Of a stretch of 59,888 bases of DNA, positions 10,734 to 21,218 are shown piece after piece. The stretch's first letter is position 1. Each line of letters starts with the position of its first letter. Origin of the DNA: Saprolegnia diclina VS20 (Eukaryota; Oomycota; Saprolegniomycetes; Saprolegniales; Saprolegniaceae); contig NW_008246083.1 of assembly GCF_000281045.1 (NCBI RefSeq), positions 455,119 through 515,006 on the forward strand. Direction: 5' to 3'. The translations under genes were made by a program, and so were the position numbers. The notes beneath the pieces are model-generated. The model worked only from the letters and a program-made list of their open reading frames with translations, ran no database searches and had not been told where the DNA came from.

Positions 10734-13449
10734 CTAGACGGCAGCGATGTGGTTAGGGTACATTGGCGACGCGTCATCGTCGTCATCGTCCAGTTCGATT
10801 TCGTCGAACCGGACGCGGCTACCGTCGTCCAAGGTTTCCGTTTGGTCAAAGTACGCGTCGTAGATGGGTCCGACGCTCACTGTCCGCCCCCCGCACGCCG
10901 TGTCATCCTACAGGAATGCGATCAAATAATCATGTTTCTCGCTGCAAATGCGGACCCGAAAGTATGCGTCGTAGATGGGCCCGAGGTCGAACCCGCCGTC
11001 AGCTCTGTCGGGCTGGGTTCCATCCATCGTGCTGCCATCACCCGCCTCGACGAGCTCGTGCTCGGTGCCGGCGTTGACCATGCTGTGGTTGGTGCAAGTC
11101 GTGTCGAGCTACAGCAATATCAGATCTGAGTCGCCCGATACGAATTTCCTGCGTACCGAGTCGGCGGTCGACTGCACAAAGTAGCCGTCGTAGACACTGC
11201 CCATCGCGAGCGCCTGCGCCGCGCCTTCGTCGGTCGTGACGACCATTGTGCCGTCGTCGCCTGCCTCGACGAGCCCGTGGTCGGCGTCGTTGAACGTCCC
11301 GTCGTCCACGTCATCGGGCGAGATGGCCTCGGCGGTGATCTGCCCCGTCGCGCGGATCTCATGCATCCACGCATCATTGTCGACGGTCTACACCAGGCGT
11401 TCGTCCACTTGATGCATTGATACAAGAGAAATACCGAGACGAGGGCCGCTTGGTGGTACTCGATCTGGTTGTTGGCGTCGTCGTTGGCTTCAAAATGCAT
11501 GGTCATGTCCTTGGCGAGCGCCAAGTGATCGCCAATCGCATCGTACGTCGCTTCTTCGGCCATCGCGTCATCGGGCGGGAGGACACGCGAGTGCGCGTGG
11601 CCCAGAATCGAGAGCATGCGTCGGTCCTTGAGTGCCACAGCGAGGGCGACAAGCCCCGCTTCGTCCAACATCTAGAAGCTCTAAAGGTCACATGCTATCG
11701 AATGAAAGCGTGTATACCGGGAGGTTGGCACTCGACTGGTAGTGGACAAAGAGCTCGGCGATCGCATAGAGCTGGTGCTTGACCACAAAATGCATGGCCG
11801 AGACACCCATCTACAGGGCTTGATGCTCGGCGGTGCCACGAGAATGGCGTATACCTTGTTGAGGCGGTGGATGCTGGCCACCGCGCCGTGCTCCAAGAGC
11901 GCCAGCACGTGCGCCATGCGCTCGTCGCCATGGAGGGCCATGATGCAGTTGGCTAAGATGCTATGCTGCGGGTACTACTCTGCGATGAGATCCAGCCAAG
12001 GGTTGGTGTGCGTACAGCGCCGCGGTTGTCGTTGACGTCGGCGCCCTTGCGCAACAGCAGCGACGCAATCTCGGGCTGCCGCCACACGTAGGCACACTGC
12101 AGCGCGGTTGCATGGTCCTGGATCATCATATCGTTCTCTCTTAGAGCTCTGCCATGACATGACCACGTACGCAGTGCTGAACATCGCACGGGTCGGCCCG
12201 AAGCGCACACGCTGGACCGATCGCAGCGCCGGCGTCCAAGAGCAGCTCGACCATGCTCATGCTGCCGCCCATGATGGCGACATGCAGCGGAGTCAGCGCC
12301 GTCGTCTACGCCATTCATTCGCTTCCTCATTCGTAGCTGCTGGGAAACGTACGATGACGGCTCCATCGACGCTCGCGCCTTGCTTGAGGAAGAAGCGTGT
12401 CATCTCAAAGTCCTTCTTCTGCACCGCATTGTGCAGCACCGTGTGGTTCGCCTACGAACTCTTTAAGACGCCATGCCGACGAGCTCGTCTTCCACCAAGT
12501 CGACGCTGTTGATGTCGGCGCCATGGGCAAGCAGCAGCTGCAGCGTCGGACACGCGCGGTGGTTGGCCGCTGTGTGCAGCAGCTGCGTCGCCTCCTAACC
12601 AACTCGTCAGCAACCGGCAACAACGGTGCACGTACGTACCTGGACACAGGGACCGCGTCGGTTGAACGTCGCTTTGTGGAGTGCGCGGTGTACGTGGTCG
12701 AGCGACGCATTATCCTCAACACGCTGCAGCAAGATGGCGTTGGCGACCCGCGGCGAGACGAAGCGGAAGACCGTTCGGTGGTGGGCGAGAAACCGATCGT
12801 TGACAAAGTAAAAGATGTCGCTGCGGACCGGCTCGTCGCGCTGTTGAAAGCGGCCGCGGTCGATGCGCGCTTTAAATGGATTGGTCGGCCACGCAATGTC
12901 CCACGCCACGACGCCGTCGTCATCGACCTTGGTAGCGCCGAGGAAGCGCGCGTCGCGGACAAAGACGTCGTCCTTGGCGAAGTAGATGCGCTGGATCATG
13001 CGCAGCTTGCCCCACGGCTCGTCACCGACCGTTTGAATCTGCAGTCGGTAGACAAACGACGGCAGTGTCAGAAATGAACTCGGCAAGTCGAGCCGTAGCT
13101 CGCCCTTGGCGGCCTCCAGCACCGACGCCATGGACGAGCCGCACGTCATGCAGCCCACCTACAGGACCGTCAGGCATGCATATCGCTTAAGAGCGCATGG
13201 CACCGTACGTTGAAGAGCGGCGCCGTCTCGGTCGCCGGCGCGACGCAAAAGCCCGTGACAGCAAACGAAGCGTGCTGCCATGGCAGCGCTTCCTCTACGC
13301 CTAGCATCGTCGGTACATGGCATGCGAAGGACAGCGGTACCGAGGAAGGGGGCGTGGAGGAGCTGCGTCTCGGCCGCGTGGTCGACACCGCTGCTGGCGC
13401 GTCGGTGGAGGCGAGGGTTGGGGCGAGGGTTGGCGGCGGCAATGGGCAT
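10734..13449 (-). CDS. Ankyrin-repeat protein with novel N-terminal module and acidic C-terminal repeats (paralogue B)
   Basis: Hand-spliced model of about twelve exons. ATG at 13449 (MPIAAANPRPNPRLHRRA); a 41-nt intron precedes VEEALPWQHASFAVTGFC, then a long exon with MTCGSSMASVLEAAKGELRL, SDIFYFVNDRFLAHHRTV and LHKATF, matching paralogue A. Ankyrin units follow: LLHTAANHRACPTLQLLLAH, TVLHNAVQKKDFEMTRFFLK, TPLHVAIMGGSMSMVELLLD, ALQCAYVWRQPEIASLLLRK, and two more ending near 11700. The last three exons form an acidic tail in which a short motif recurs: GSVYDGYF, LGPIYDAYF and VGPIYDAYF, the first two preceded by ELVEAGD-like sequence. Stop TAG at 10734-10736. About 730 residues. No enzymatic domain is seen. 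Two exon borders (around 11990 and 12470) rest on frame alone. Confidence 0.65.
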
Positions 13450-14148
13450 GGCAAATTTGAGTCTGGGACGGTCGCTACACTGAGAAAAAGACCGGCTGGT
13501 CGCGGCCGTTTTAATTTGAGCCAATGAAAATGGCTTGCTCGCGACGGCTCGACCAATCCCATCGCTGCAAAGATCGCCGCACGTGGTCCTCGGCCAAAAA
13601 GCGGTACATGGCGCAGAAACGCGGTCCTATTCGCGCGCATTTGACAAGAAGGGGGTACGTGGCAAGGCCGCTCTTGGCTACTGCGCTTCAAGGACGTCGT
13701 CCCGCGGAGAGCGGCTACGACCTGATCGACATGCTACTCGTTGGATGCACTCGGCTGCATGCCATGCACCCAAACGAGAAGAGATCTAGAAGCGCGCAAC
13801 GGCTTCGATCAATGGCTGGTGGCCCGTTGGCGTCGCAAGCGTCGTCGATCGCAGAGACAAAGAGCCGAGCGTCGAGAAGGACCTACTTGAAGAAGTAGCA
13901 ACGTTGCGCCATCTTTGTTGAAGCGGATTTGATTGCAGTTGATTGCCCAAGCCAGTTCGAGACTGTTCCACCTCGATTTCGCACCACAATCAAAGCTATA
14001 GCTCCGTGATCTTAGTTGCGTCTTAGTCTAGTTGGCGATGACCAACCAGAGGGTTCCCGCCCACAGAACCAATACCATGGCTCATCTCCGGTGGTAGCAA
14101 GAGCCACCAGACCCGAACGAGGATGTGGCGCTCTTATTCGGGGACGTC
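13450..14148. other. Intergenic, no gene recognised
   Basis: The 699 bp lie upstream of the ankyrin gene starting at 13449 and downstream of the thiamine gene ending at 14149. Short open frames on the plus strand (for example 13524-13898) encode Arg/Ser-rich sequence without any recognisable motif. I see no tRNA and no repeat. Confidence 0.5.
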
Positions 14149-16326
14149 TCAGAGCCAATGCAGCATCGGACCTTGGGGACCGTGGCCGAGGCGGCAGTCT
14201 TGGCTGCTCACCAAGATTGCATGGACGTAGCGGATGGCGTGGAGCACTGCCGACTTGATGTCGGGCACCTAGACACCTGTCAATGTATGGACAGAAACAC
14301 ACGATACGATATGGATGACCTTGGCGTAGTGCGCCGCGATGGCCGACGCGAGCGTGCACCCGGTCCCTGCTAGCGTGAGTCTCCTTCTTACACCCGTGCA
14401 CACGTGGTTACCGTGGGTGTTGGTCGTCGTGATGCGAGGCGACTCGAAGCAAAAGCATTCGGTGCCGTCGTAGAGGACGTCGACGACCTTGGCCGGGTCG
14501 TCGAGGTGCCCGCCCTTGACGAGCACGTAGCGCGATCGGCCAAGCCGCTGCAAGTCGGCAGCCGCGACCTTCATGTCGTCGACCGTTGAAATCGAACGGC
14601 CGTCGAGCTAGACGCCGTCAATCACACTGCGCATCGGCAACGCTCGCGTACCAGGAACGAGGCTTCGGGGATGTTGGGGGTAATGAGCATCGCCAGTGGG
14701 AAGAGCTCCTTGACGATGCTCGCATGCGCGTCGGCCTCGAGAAGCCTGCATTGTCACATGAGCGATGGCAAGTAGGATGGCCGTACGTGTGGCCGCTCGT
14801 CGACACCATGACCGGATCCACAATCAGCGGGATCGCGTCAAACTCCTTGACCGCGTCGACAACGCACTGCACGATCGCCGCCGAGGCCAGCATACCGGTC
14901 TACAGACCGCATGACATGTTGTGCGATGACGTCATCGTACCTTGATGACGTCGGCACCAATGTCCTCAAGCACACACCGAATTTGCGCGCGGAGGGTCGC
15001 GATCGGCACGGCGTGGATACTGAGCACCCCGTGAGTGTTTTGCACCTACGGTGTATCATAGCGTCGACGTCGCCGAGGACAGCGCACCGTGATCGCAGTG
15101 ACGGCGCTCGTGGAGAAGACGCCGAGGGCTGTGCACGCCTTCACGTCGGCTTGGATCCCGGCCTACGTGCACCGTCAAATCGTTGGTGCGGACGGAGGAC
15201 GTACACCGCCGCCGCTGTCCGAGCCTGCAATGCAGAGGACGCTTGGCACACGCGCGGCCGGCGCATGGATCGGCGCCGCATCGTCGCTAGCCACTGACGT
15301 CGACAGGACGAGCAGCTCGGTGCACGCGTCTCGTTCGTCAGCGCCGACGTCGGTTGCGGTAACCTGCAACGACGCGCCGTCCAAAATGCGTGTTAGCACC
15401 GCTGCCAAGAGCGAGGCCGACGGCAATGGTTCGATCGAAGACGTTGGTGACGCGAGCACCAGCGTCGTTGCGTCGCACTGCAGCACCGTCGGTCCTATTG
15501 CATTGGGAGATGAGACTCGTGGCAACTTCGAGGTGACGTACGGAGCATCTCGCGGGCGTTGGCGACCGGAAAGTACGCGTCAAAGAAGCTGCGCTCGAGC
15601 TGCATCGCGCGGTCGTAGAGCGCAAACAGACGGCGCTCGTCGACCTCGTCGCGCGTCGCGATCGTATCGAGAAGCGCTTCCATGACGTTGGCGCTGGCCT
15701 GTACACGAGTGTTCGCCGTGTAGCCGGATGCTATGATGTACCTCAAACTCGGCAGTCGCGTACGTCTCGATCCACTTGGCGTATGTGTTCACGCCCGGCG
15801 TGGCCGTGAGGTGGGTGCGGGCGCCGGCGAGCGCCTGGCCCAAGGCGGCGTAGAGCCGGGCGCAGGGCACCATGGCAGCGAGGATCTCGGCGACAGATGT
15901 CGCGGCCTTGGCCGTCGCACGAAGAAAGTCGACGTACGCCCGCGTGGCCGGGGTCGCCGAGGTGGCATCGACCACATGCGGCGGCACGCCCCACGACTAC
16001 GTATGGACGGTGTTGGTGACCGTGTTGGATGAGGCTGCACGTACCTCCATGAAGGATGTATGCAGCTCGAGCTCCTCGTTGACGCCTTGCATGAGCTTGA
16101 CGAGCGCAATTGCATCGGCTGGCGAGTCGGCCTTGGCGACTGCGACCGCAAATGCTTGGAGGAACCCGTGCAGGTAGAAGGCGTCTTGCTTGAGGAACTC
16201 TTGAAAGCTTGTGAGTGGAAGCGCGCCCGAAGCGACGCCCAGCAAGAAGGGATGGTACACGCAGCGGAAGCGCGTCGGCGACGCATCGGCCCACAGCCGG
16301 CGACTCAATGGCGTCCCGCTGACCAT
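14149..16326 (-). CDS. TenA-ThiD fusion: thiaminase II-type hydrolase plus HMP/HMP-P kinase
   Basis: Hand-spliced from about eleven exons (introns 41-49 nt), about 575 residues. The N-terminal half is TenA: FHPFLLG-like YHPFLLGVASGALPLTSFQEF and LKQDAFYLHGFLQAFAVAVA, PCARLYAALGQAL with the conserved Cys, NTYAKWIETYATAEFE, and a distal Glu in LERSFFDAYF. After a ~75-residue linker comes ThiD: VPSVLCIAGSDSGGGAGIQA, VFSTSAVTAITVQNTHGV, PLIVDPVMVSTSGH, ITPNIPEAS, VLVKGGH, a THGTGCTLASAIAAHYAK anion-hole/catalytic-Cys motif and GHGPQGPMLHWL at the end. ThiD phosphorylates hydroxymethylpyrimidine twice; TenA releases HMP from degraded thiamine, so the fusion serves thiamine salvage. Yeast THI20 has the opposite order (ThiD first). 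The ATG at 16326 is preferred over 16347 because an initiator-like ACTCATTTG lies between them. Confidence 0.9.
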
Positions 16327-16610
16327 GGCTTGACACAAATGAGTCATCGCTGGGGCACTGTTTTAAACGTTTCAAACATATATGGTTTTATACATGAAAT
16401 ACAAATAAGTGGGTTTTGTATTTTACATCAAACAATAGGTGTATGAAACCGGAGCATGACGGTGAAATCATTGCGCATCGTCGAGCGCTGGTGCAAAAAA
16501 CGCATTGCGTTATTTTCGATGCCATCCAATAACCGAATAAACGTGTTTAAACTCACTTCAACGTATAAAACCGAACGGTCGAAAGGCACGAGCGGACAAG
16601 GAGGGCACGA

Positions 16611-17927
16611 CTAGCCGACGATGGCGACGAGGACCTTGGCGAGGGCCTCGAGGCTGTAGACGCCGGCCGCGAAGGCGTCGCGGGACGAGCACATGGCGGC
16701 GATGGCGGCGCTGCTGGGCGCAACGTGCACCGCCCAGAGATCCGTGGCCGGCGCCGGCGTCATCGTGCTCGACGGCTTTTGCTCGATGGAGATTGTGACG
16801 TCGCCGTTGCTCCAGCGCTCGACGATCTGGAAGAGCACTTTCTCAGGTCGACTCTGTTGCCATGGCTTGGGCTTGGTGATTGCTTTGCCTGCTGCTCGCG
16901 GGGCCTTGGACTTGTACGTTGCAGTGGTCGCTGCTGGCTTGGCACGGAACGTCAACTGAAAGTCCATCTTGGCGCTTGTACTCGCAATGACGCTGATGGT
17001 GCTGGCAAAGCCCGCTGTGTGCTTGCCGGTGGCTCCTGGCGTTGCGACCTTGAGCACCGGAAACGACGCCGACGATAGCTTTGGGATGTTGCTGCGCTTA
17101 CTGAAGAGCGTCTTGTACGACGGCGCGTCGGCAAATTGACGGTACTGCAGCGCGTGGAGCGTCACCTGCGTGTGCACGTAGCCCTGCTCCATAGCCCACA
17201 AACGTACGGCATGGGCGCGCCCAGTATGCAGCATGTACCGGTTGAAGTAGTCTTGCGTCGTTGCGTGCAGTGAGGCCCACTCGGCAGTCGAGACCGTGGC
17301 GCAGCGGTGGCTCGACGAGACCATGAAGTTTTTTCCAAGGACGGCTCCGATGCGCACGTCGGTGGTCGTCTTTTGGAGGCGGGCAAAGAGCGTGTGCACA
17401 TACGGCTGTGTCGCGCGGAGCTCGTTGGCAAAGGTGACCGCCTTGCCGCCGGCGCCAACGATGGCGGGCGCGTCGCACGAGCCGAGCTTTGTCGCTCTGC
17501 CGGTGCATGCGACCATGGTTGCTGTAAAGCAGCGAGCGGACGACGTCTTGCACGTCGACTGCAACGTGGACGTGTTGATGTGGTGAAGCCGGACCGCGCC
17601 GGGCAGCGACGGCCCGTCGTACTGATACACGTAGAGAGACACCCGCTGGGACCACGGCGTCGACAGCGCATGGGCAATCGCTTGCTTGATACTCGCTTTC
17701 GCGGCTTGGACGTCGAGCGCGCTGCCTTCACAGACGACGTACTGGGTTGCCCCTTGCTTGGCCACGTAGCAGACGTGCAATTGGAAGGTCTTCTCAATCT
17801 CCCGGAGCCGCCAGCCGCCTTTACCGACGATGAGGCCGGCGATGCTGCGCGGCAAGACGACGCACGACTGCGTGCACTCGGGTCGACCCATCGCTGCGTC
17901 TCGAGGCAAATCTTCAAGTGAACACAT
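16611..17927 (-). CDS. KH-domain RNA-binding protein
   Basis: Intronless, 438 residues from ATG at 17927 (MCSLEDLPRDAAMGRPECTQ) to TAG at 16611. A KH-type domain starts at about residue 22: VVLPRSIAGLIVGKGGWRLR with the G-K-G-G loop that contacts RNA, then EIEKTFQLHVCYVAKQG and a helix (DVQAAKASIKQAIAHAL). The central region (SQRVSLYVYQYDGP, DVRIGAVLGKNFMVSS, YFNRYMLHTGRAHAVRLWAM) looks structured but I cannot name it; a single N-terminal KH followed by a unique region is seen in some protist and fungal proteins. A basic Ala/Lys/Pro segment (KSKAPRAAGKAITKPKPWQQ) precedes the C-terminal fold. The start is supported by a TATA box about 55 nt upstream. The frame remains open to 18224 but that part lies upstream of the TATA box. 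Confidence 0.78.
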   Translation of the reverse strand: MCSLEDLPRDAAMGRPECTQSCVVLPRSIAGLIVGKGGWRLREIEKTFQLHVCYVAKQGATQYVVCEGSALDVQAAKASIKQAIAHALSTPWSQRVSLYVYQYDGPSLPGAVRLHHINTSTLQSTCKTSSARCFTATMVACTGRATKLGSCDAPAIVGAGGKAVTFANELRATQPYVHTLFARLQKTTTDVRIGAVLGKNFMVSSSHRCATVSTAEWASLHATTQDYFNRYMLHTGRAHAVRLWAMEQGYVHTQVTLHALQYRQFADAPSYKTLFSKRSNIPKLSSASFPVLKVATPGATGKHTAGFASTISVIASTSAKMDFQLTFRAKPAATTATYKSKAPRAAGKAITKPKPWQQSRPEKVLFQIVERWSNGDVTISIEQKPSSTMTPAPATDLWAVHVAPSSAAIAAMCSSRDAFAAGVYSLEALAKVLVAIVG

Positions 17928-17980
17928 CAAGACATGATCGAATATGAGAGGCGCGTTTGTCGAAGCCGCTATACATACCA

Positions 17981-17987
17981 TTTTATA
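17981..17987 (-). promoter_or_regulatory. TATA box of the KH-domain gene
   Basis: On the minus strand the sequence reads CTCTATAAAATGG, a near-perfect TATA box 54 nt before the ATG at 17927. A transcription start about 30 nt downstream would leave a short 5' UTR, which is usual in oomycetes. The assignment comes from motif and spacing alone. Confidence 0.55.
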
Positions 17988-18912
17988 GAGGTTTTTGGAT
18001 GGCGGGCCACGGTCCCAGCTCGCGATGACTGCGAATCTGTAGTGCACTGGGCCGGCGCCGTATGTCCTTGCATGTCGGTGCTGCAGTGTCCTACCTCGCC
18101 ATCGTCTGCTCCATGTACGAGCGTTGTGACCGACAGTATGCAACTTCAACTGTTGCAGTAGCGTGTCCAGTTCTTGGTGGTTGATGGCTGCATTGAGCGG
18201 ACTCGTGAGAGCTACCCGCACCATGGACGCTGCAAAGCTTGCGGCCTACCGCTCGGCACCAAGGCGTCGTCACAGTCGTTTTATCTCGGTCAACTTGATC
18301 GTGCCTGGCTAAGATCTGATATGCGGCATTTTGATTGGTGGACACAGGTTTCAAGTACGTCGCTGATTGGCTCCTCAGAATCGTGCTGGATAAATTCGCT
18401 GCGTAGCTCTGCTAGCATGGATGCAAGAACGCAGAAGCGGCCCATTCAACTCGATTTATGAGCTTTGCGACGTGCTAGCTGGTCCCAGATGCTAGATCCA
18501 AAATACTAGTCTTGAACATCCTTGATAATACGAAACTCATAGCTGCGTATGACTCAATGCTCCCACGACAGAGGCCTCCTACATCGATCTGGGGCCGACC
18601 ACACTCGGTCGAGGAATAGCTCAGTACGAGGCCGAGGGCGTCGCTCCACGTAGCAAGGACCACGCGCGATCTCCCATCGTATCCGAGCGGTCACTCTTCC
18701 AGCCATCGAGTCGCGCAGTCAAAATGAATTGGTCTGGCTTGTCCTACGTAGTCCCACGAGCAGTACATCAACTCAATTGAGTTTATGTACTCAATTGAGT
18801 TTATGTACTCTAGGCAGTCTTCCACCACCGAGTCCAATCCCAGCCGACGCTATCGCGCTTTCCTTGTCTCTACAAAAACTGACAAAATAGTGTGCACATT
18901 GCCAACGTTCGA
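17988..18912. other. Intergenic, no gene recognised
   Basis: About 925 bp between the KH gene promoter and the 3' end of the nucleoside transporter. Open frames here are short and without recognisable motifs. The only structure noted is the tandem repeat at 18771-18806. Confidence 0.5.
18771..18806. repeat. Two tandem 18-bp copies with a palindromic core
   Basis: The unit ACTCAATTGAGTTTATGT occurs twice in direct, perfect succession. Its first 12 bases (ACTCAATTGAGT) are a perfect palindrome, so the element offers two identical inverted sites 18 bp apart. It lies about 105 bp beyond the stop codon of the transporter gene. Its role is unknown. Confidence 0.9.
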
Positions 18913-20361
18913 CTATTGCATGAGCTGCACAATAAAGTTGAGGAAGAGCCCGACGTACGACCCCGTAAAGAGCCCGGTGATGATGGCAAGCGAGCCCGTG
19001 ATGCCGGCCAATTCTTGCTCGACGTCGCGGCACGTTGTTGGTGCGAGCATCATGGACGACGTGCCGACAAAGCCCGTGACAAGCCCGAGAAGCGCCACCA
19101 AGCCGTACGTCGCCACGTCGGGGAGCAAGTACGGGTGCAGCACGTCGTACATGAAGAGTGGCACAAAGCTCAGCTGCAGCAGGAGCGGGTAGTGCACAGT
19201 CTCGACCGAGAGCAGCATGCAGTGCAGTGGCAGCATCTTGCCAATCAGATCGCCCACCGTGTAGGCGCCGACCATGAGCACTGGAAACCACGACGAGGTC
19301 GACGCCACCGAGCTCGTGAGGCCTGGAAAGCACGCAAGGCAGACGCAAAACGTTGCGAACGCCATGCCCACGGGCCGCCACGCGCGACGCACAACCGAGA
19401 GGATCGAGGCTTCGTCCGACGGCGACTCTGGTTCGTCGTCGTCGATATTCACCGCAACGTCCTTGAGCATCGGTGTCGACTCGGTGGCCGCTGGGAAGAA
19501 CGACTAGAAGAAGACGAGTGCTCCATCGTCGCAGCATATTGAGATCGTACCGGCGATTTGATGGGCGACCGGACAGGCGACGGCAGCGGCAGGGCCAGCG
19601 GCGTGTTGAACTGGATGCGCACGTACGTCTCGAGCTTGGTCTTGGCGTAGACGTTTTGGTCCAGCATGGCGTACCTAGGAGCCATTACATGAGCGGTGGG
19701 TTGAGCAAGCAAAGCCGCACATGAGAAATGCCACCACGATCGCAGCGACCGCGAGGCCAAAGAAGAGCGAAAGCGCCGTGAGGTCCGTCGCATCGGCGTC
19801 GAGACCCCACTTGGTTGCAATGCGCGCGAGGACGAGGACCATGGCGCCCGTGCCCTTCCCGGCGTCAATGGCCTGGAGGAACGCCGGGCCAAAGACGGCT
19901 GCGAGGCCGTAGCTCGACGACTGGATCAGCGCACTCGCCATGGATGCGATGATCAAGAGAAGAAGCGTCGCCGCGTACCGCAGTAGCTGGCTCAGCGACG
20001 TCCACTGCAGCAGCGGAAGGCCAGCGCACGAGAGGAGCATGCAAGTAAAGCCCGACCGCATGCGCCGGTCGAGTGGGAGCTGGCGGCCCGCGATGAGCAT
20101 GAAGAGCGTGATCACGAGCAGCGCCGACATGTTGACGACAGGAAAGACGAAGCCGACCATGCCATCCGGGTACATGGCGATGAAGGTGTCGATGCTGAGG
20201 ATGATGCACTGCCACGACGCGACGCAGGTCCCGCCAAAGACGAAGAAGGTGGCGTAGGCCATGGCATAGCCAGGCGTCGAAAAGGTCGCGGCCTCTTCGA
20301 CCGGCCGCGGCTCGTTGTGCGGCGACGGGATTTGCAGCGGTGGCAGGGCAGCGCGGGCCAT
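18913..20361 (-). CDS. Equilibrative nucleoside transporter (ENT/SLC29 family)
   Basis: Three exons: 19721-20361, 19551-19674 and 18913-19503, with introns of 46 and 47 nt; 451 residues, close to the usual ENT length. The first exon has FFVFGGTCVASWQCIILSID near the ENT signature of TM1, FVFPVVNM, an R-x-x-G helix (RRMRSGFTCMLLSCAG), and a small-residue helix ASALIQSSSYGLAAVFGP typical of TM5. The middle exon is the cytosolic loop between TM6 and TM7 (Pro/Ser-rich, SPVRSPIKSP). The third exon begins SFFPAATES and gives the last helices (WFPVLMVGAYTVGDLIGK, LAIITGLFTGSYVGLFLNFI). ENT proteins carry nucleosides or nucleobases across plasma or internal membranes, often with protons in protists. 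The substrate cannot be told from sequence. A 31-bp palindrome lies about 150 bp upstream of the start. Confidence 0.86.
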
Positions 20362-21218
20362 CGCTGTTCAATTGTCGAGTGATCGCTCCACTGCGCGATG
20401 TGGAGCCGTTACCGAGGTTCGTATTGGCCAGGTATTCCCTCGGTTGAAGAACATGACGGGTGCACGCCGGACGCCAGTCGCCATTTCTGAACCGATGCCG
20501 CAGTGATATCTGGCAAGGGTCAATAATCTGATTATTGACCCTTGTATCTGGTCCGTCGTCGGCGCTTGGCCCGAGTGTGATGAGCATGCTCATCACCATT
20601 CCGACACGACGTGAAGAAGCTTCTGAACTTCAAGTGCTCAAGAAAGAGACTGGAGAGTCGCGACTTCAAACCCGCTACAATTGGTATGGATCAAACAAGC
20701 GATGCGTCGTGGAAGGGCATTTTTAGTCGTCGGAATAGCTCAAGTAATTGCGCTCAAGTCTGCTCGTGACCAGTAGCTATGCCTCTGGCGTGCTAGTACA
20801 TAACGTATCCTGGTTGGGTTTTGCCGAAGACCGATGATCGTCCGCCATCACACCTGGTTGTCAGTGGTCTACAGCATTCTTTCGATGGAATCGTTGTCAC
20901 AATTGAAGTGTTGAAGCCCAAGGGCGACGACCACCGATGCCATGATGCAGTGAGCGGTGCGCCGCCAACGACGATGGCTGGTTGATGCTGGCCGGGGCAG
21001 AGAGTACGTGCAAGCACGAGCTGCAGTCAGGTACTACAATACTGGCCATGTACACGGCGAAGAGGAGGCTGTGAAATGGCCTCAACACCTACAGTGTACT
21101 ACCCACCCATCCAACTGCATGCAGATGCGAACGCCAGCTCTTGCTGAACGACCGACCGATCGTCCTCTCTGCTTTGATGAATGGCTCACACATTCCATGT
21201 CAAAACAAGACTGGTGCT
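20362..21218. other. Intergenic: transporter promoter side, no gene recognised
   Basis: This 857-bp stretch separates the transporter start from the 3' end of the EF-hand gene. Apart from the palindrome at 20514-20544 I see no gene, repeat or RNA. Confidence 0.5.
20514..20544. repeat. Perfect 31-bp palindrome
   Basis: Two 15-nt arms (CAAGGGTCAATAATC and its exact reverse complement) flank a single T. The site is 153 bp upstream of the nucleoside transporter ATG. It could be a binding site for a dimeric factor, a relic of an inserted element, or a hairpin in RNA. Confidence 0.92.

Noticed and set aside
13524-13898. 124-codon plus-strand frame
   Set aside because: Low-complexity basic sequence with no recognisable fold, in a promoter region of the ankyrin gene.
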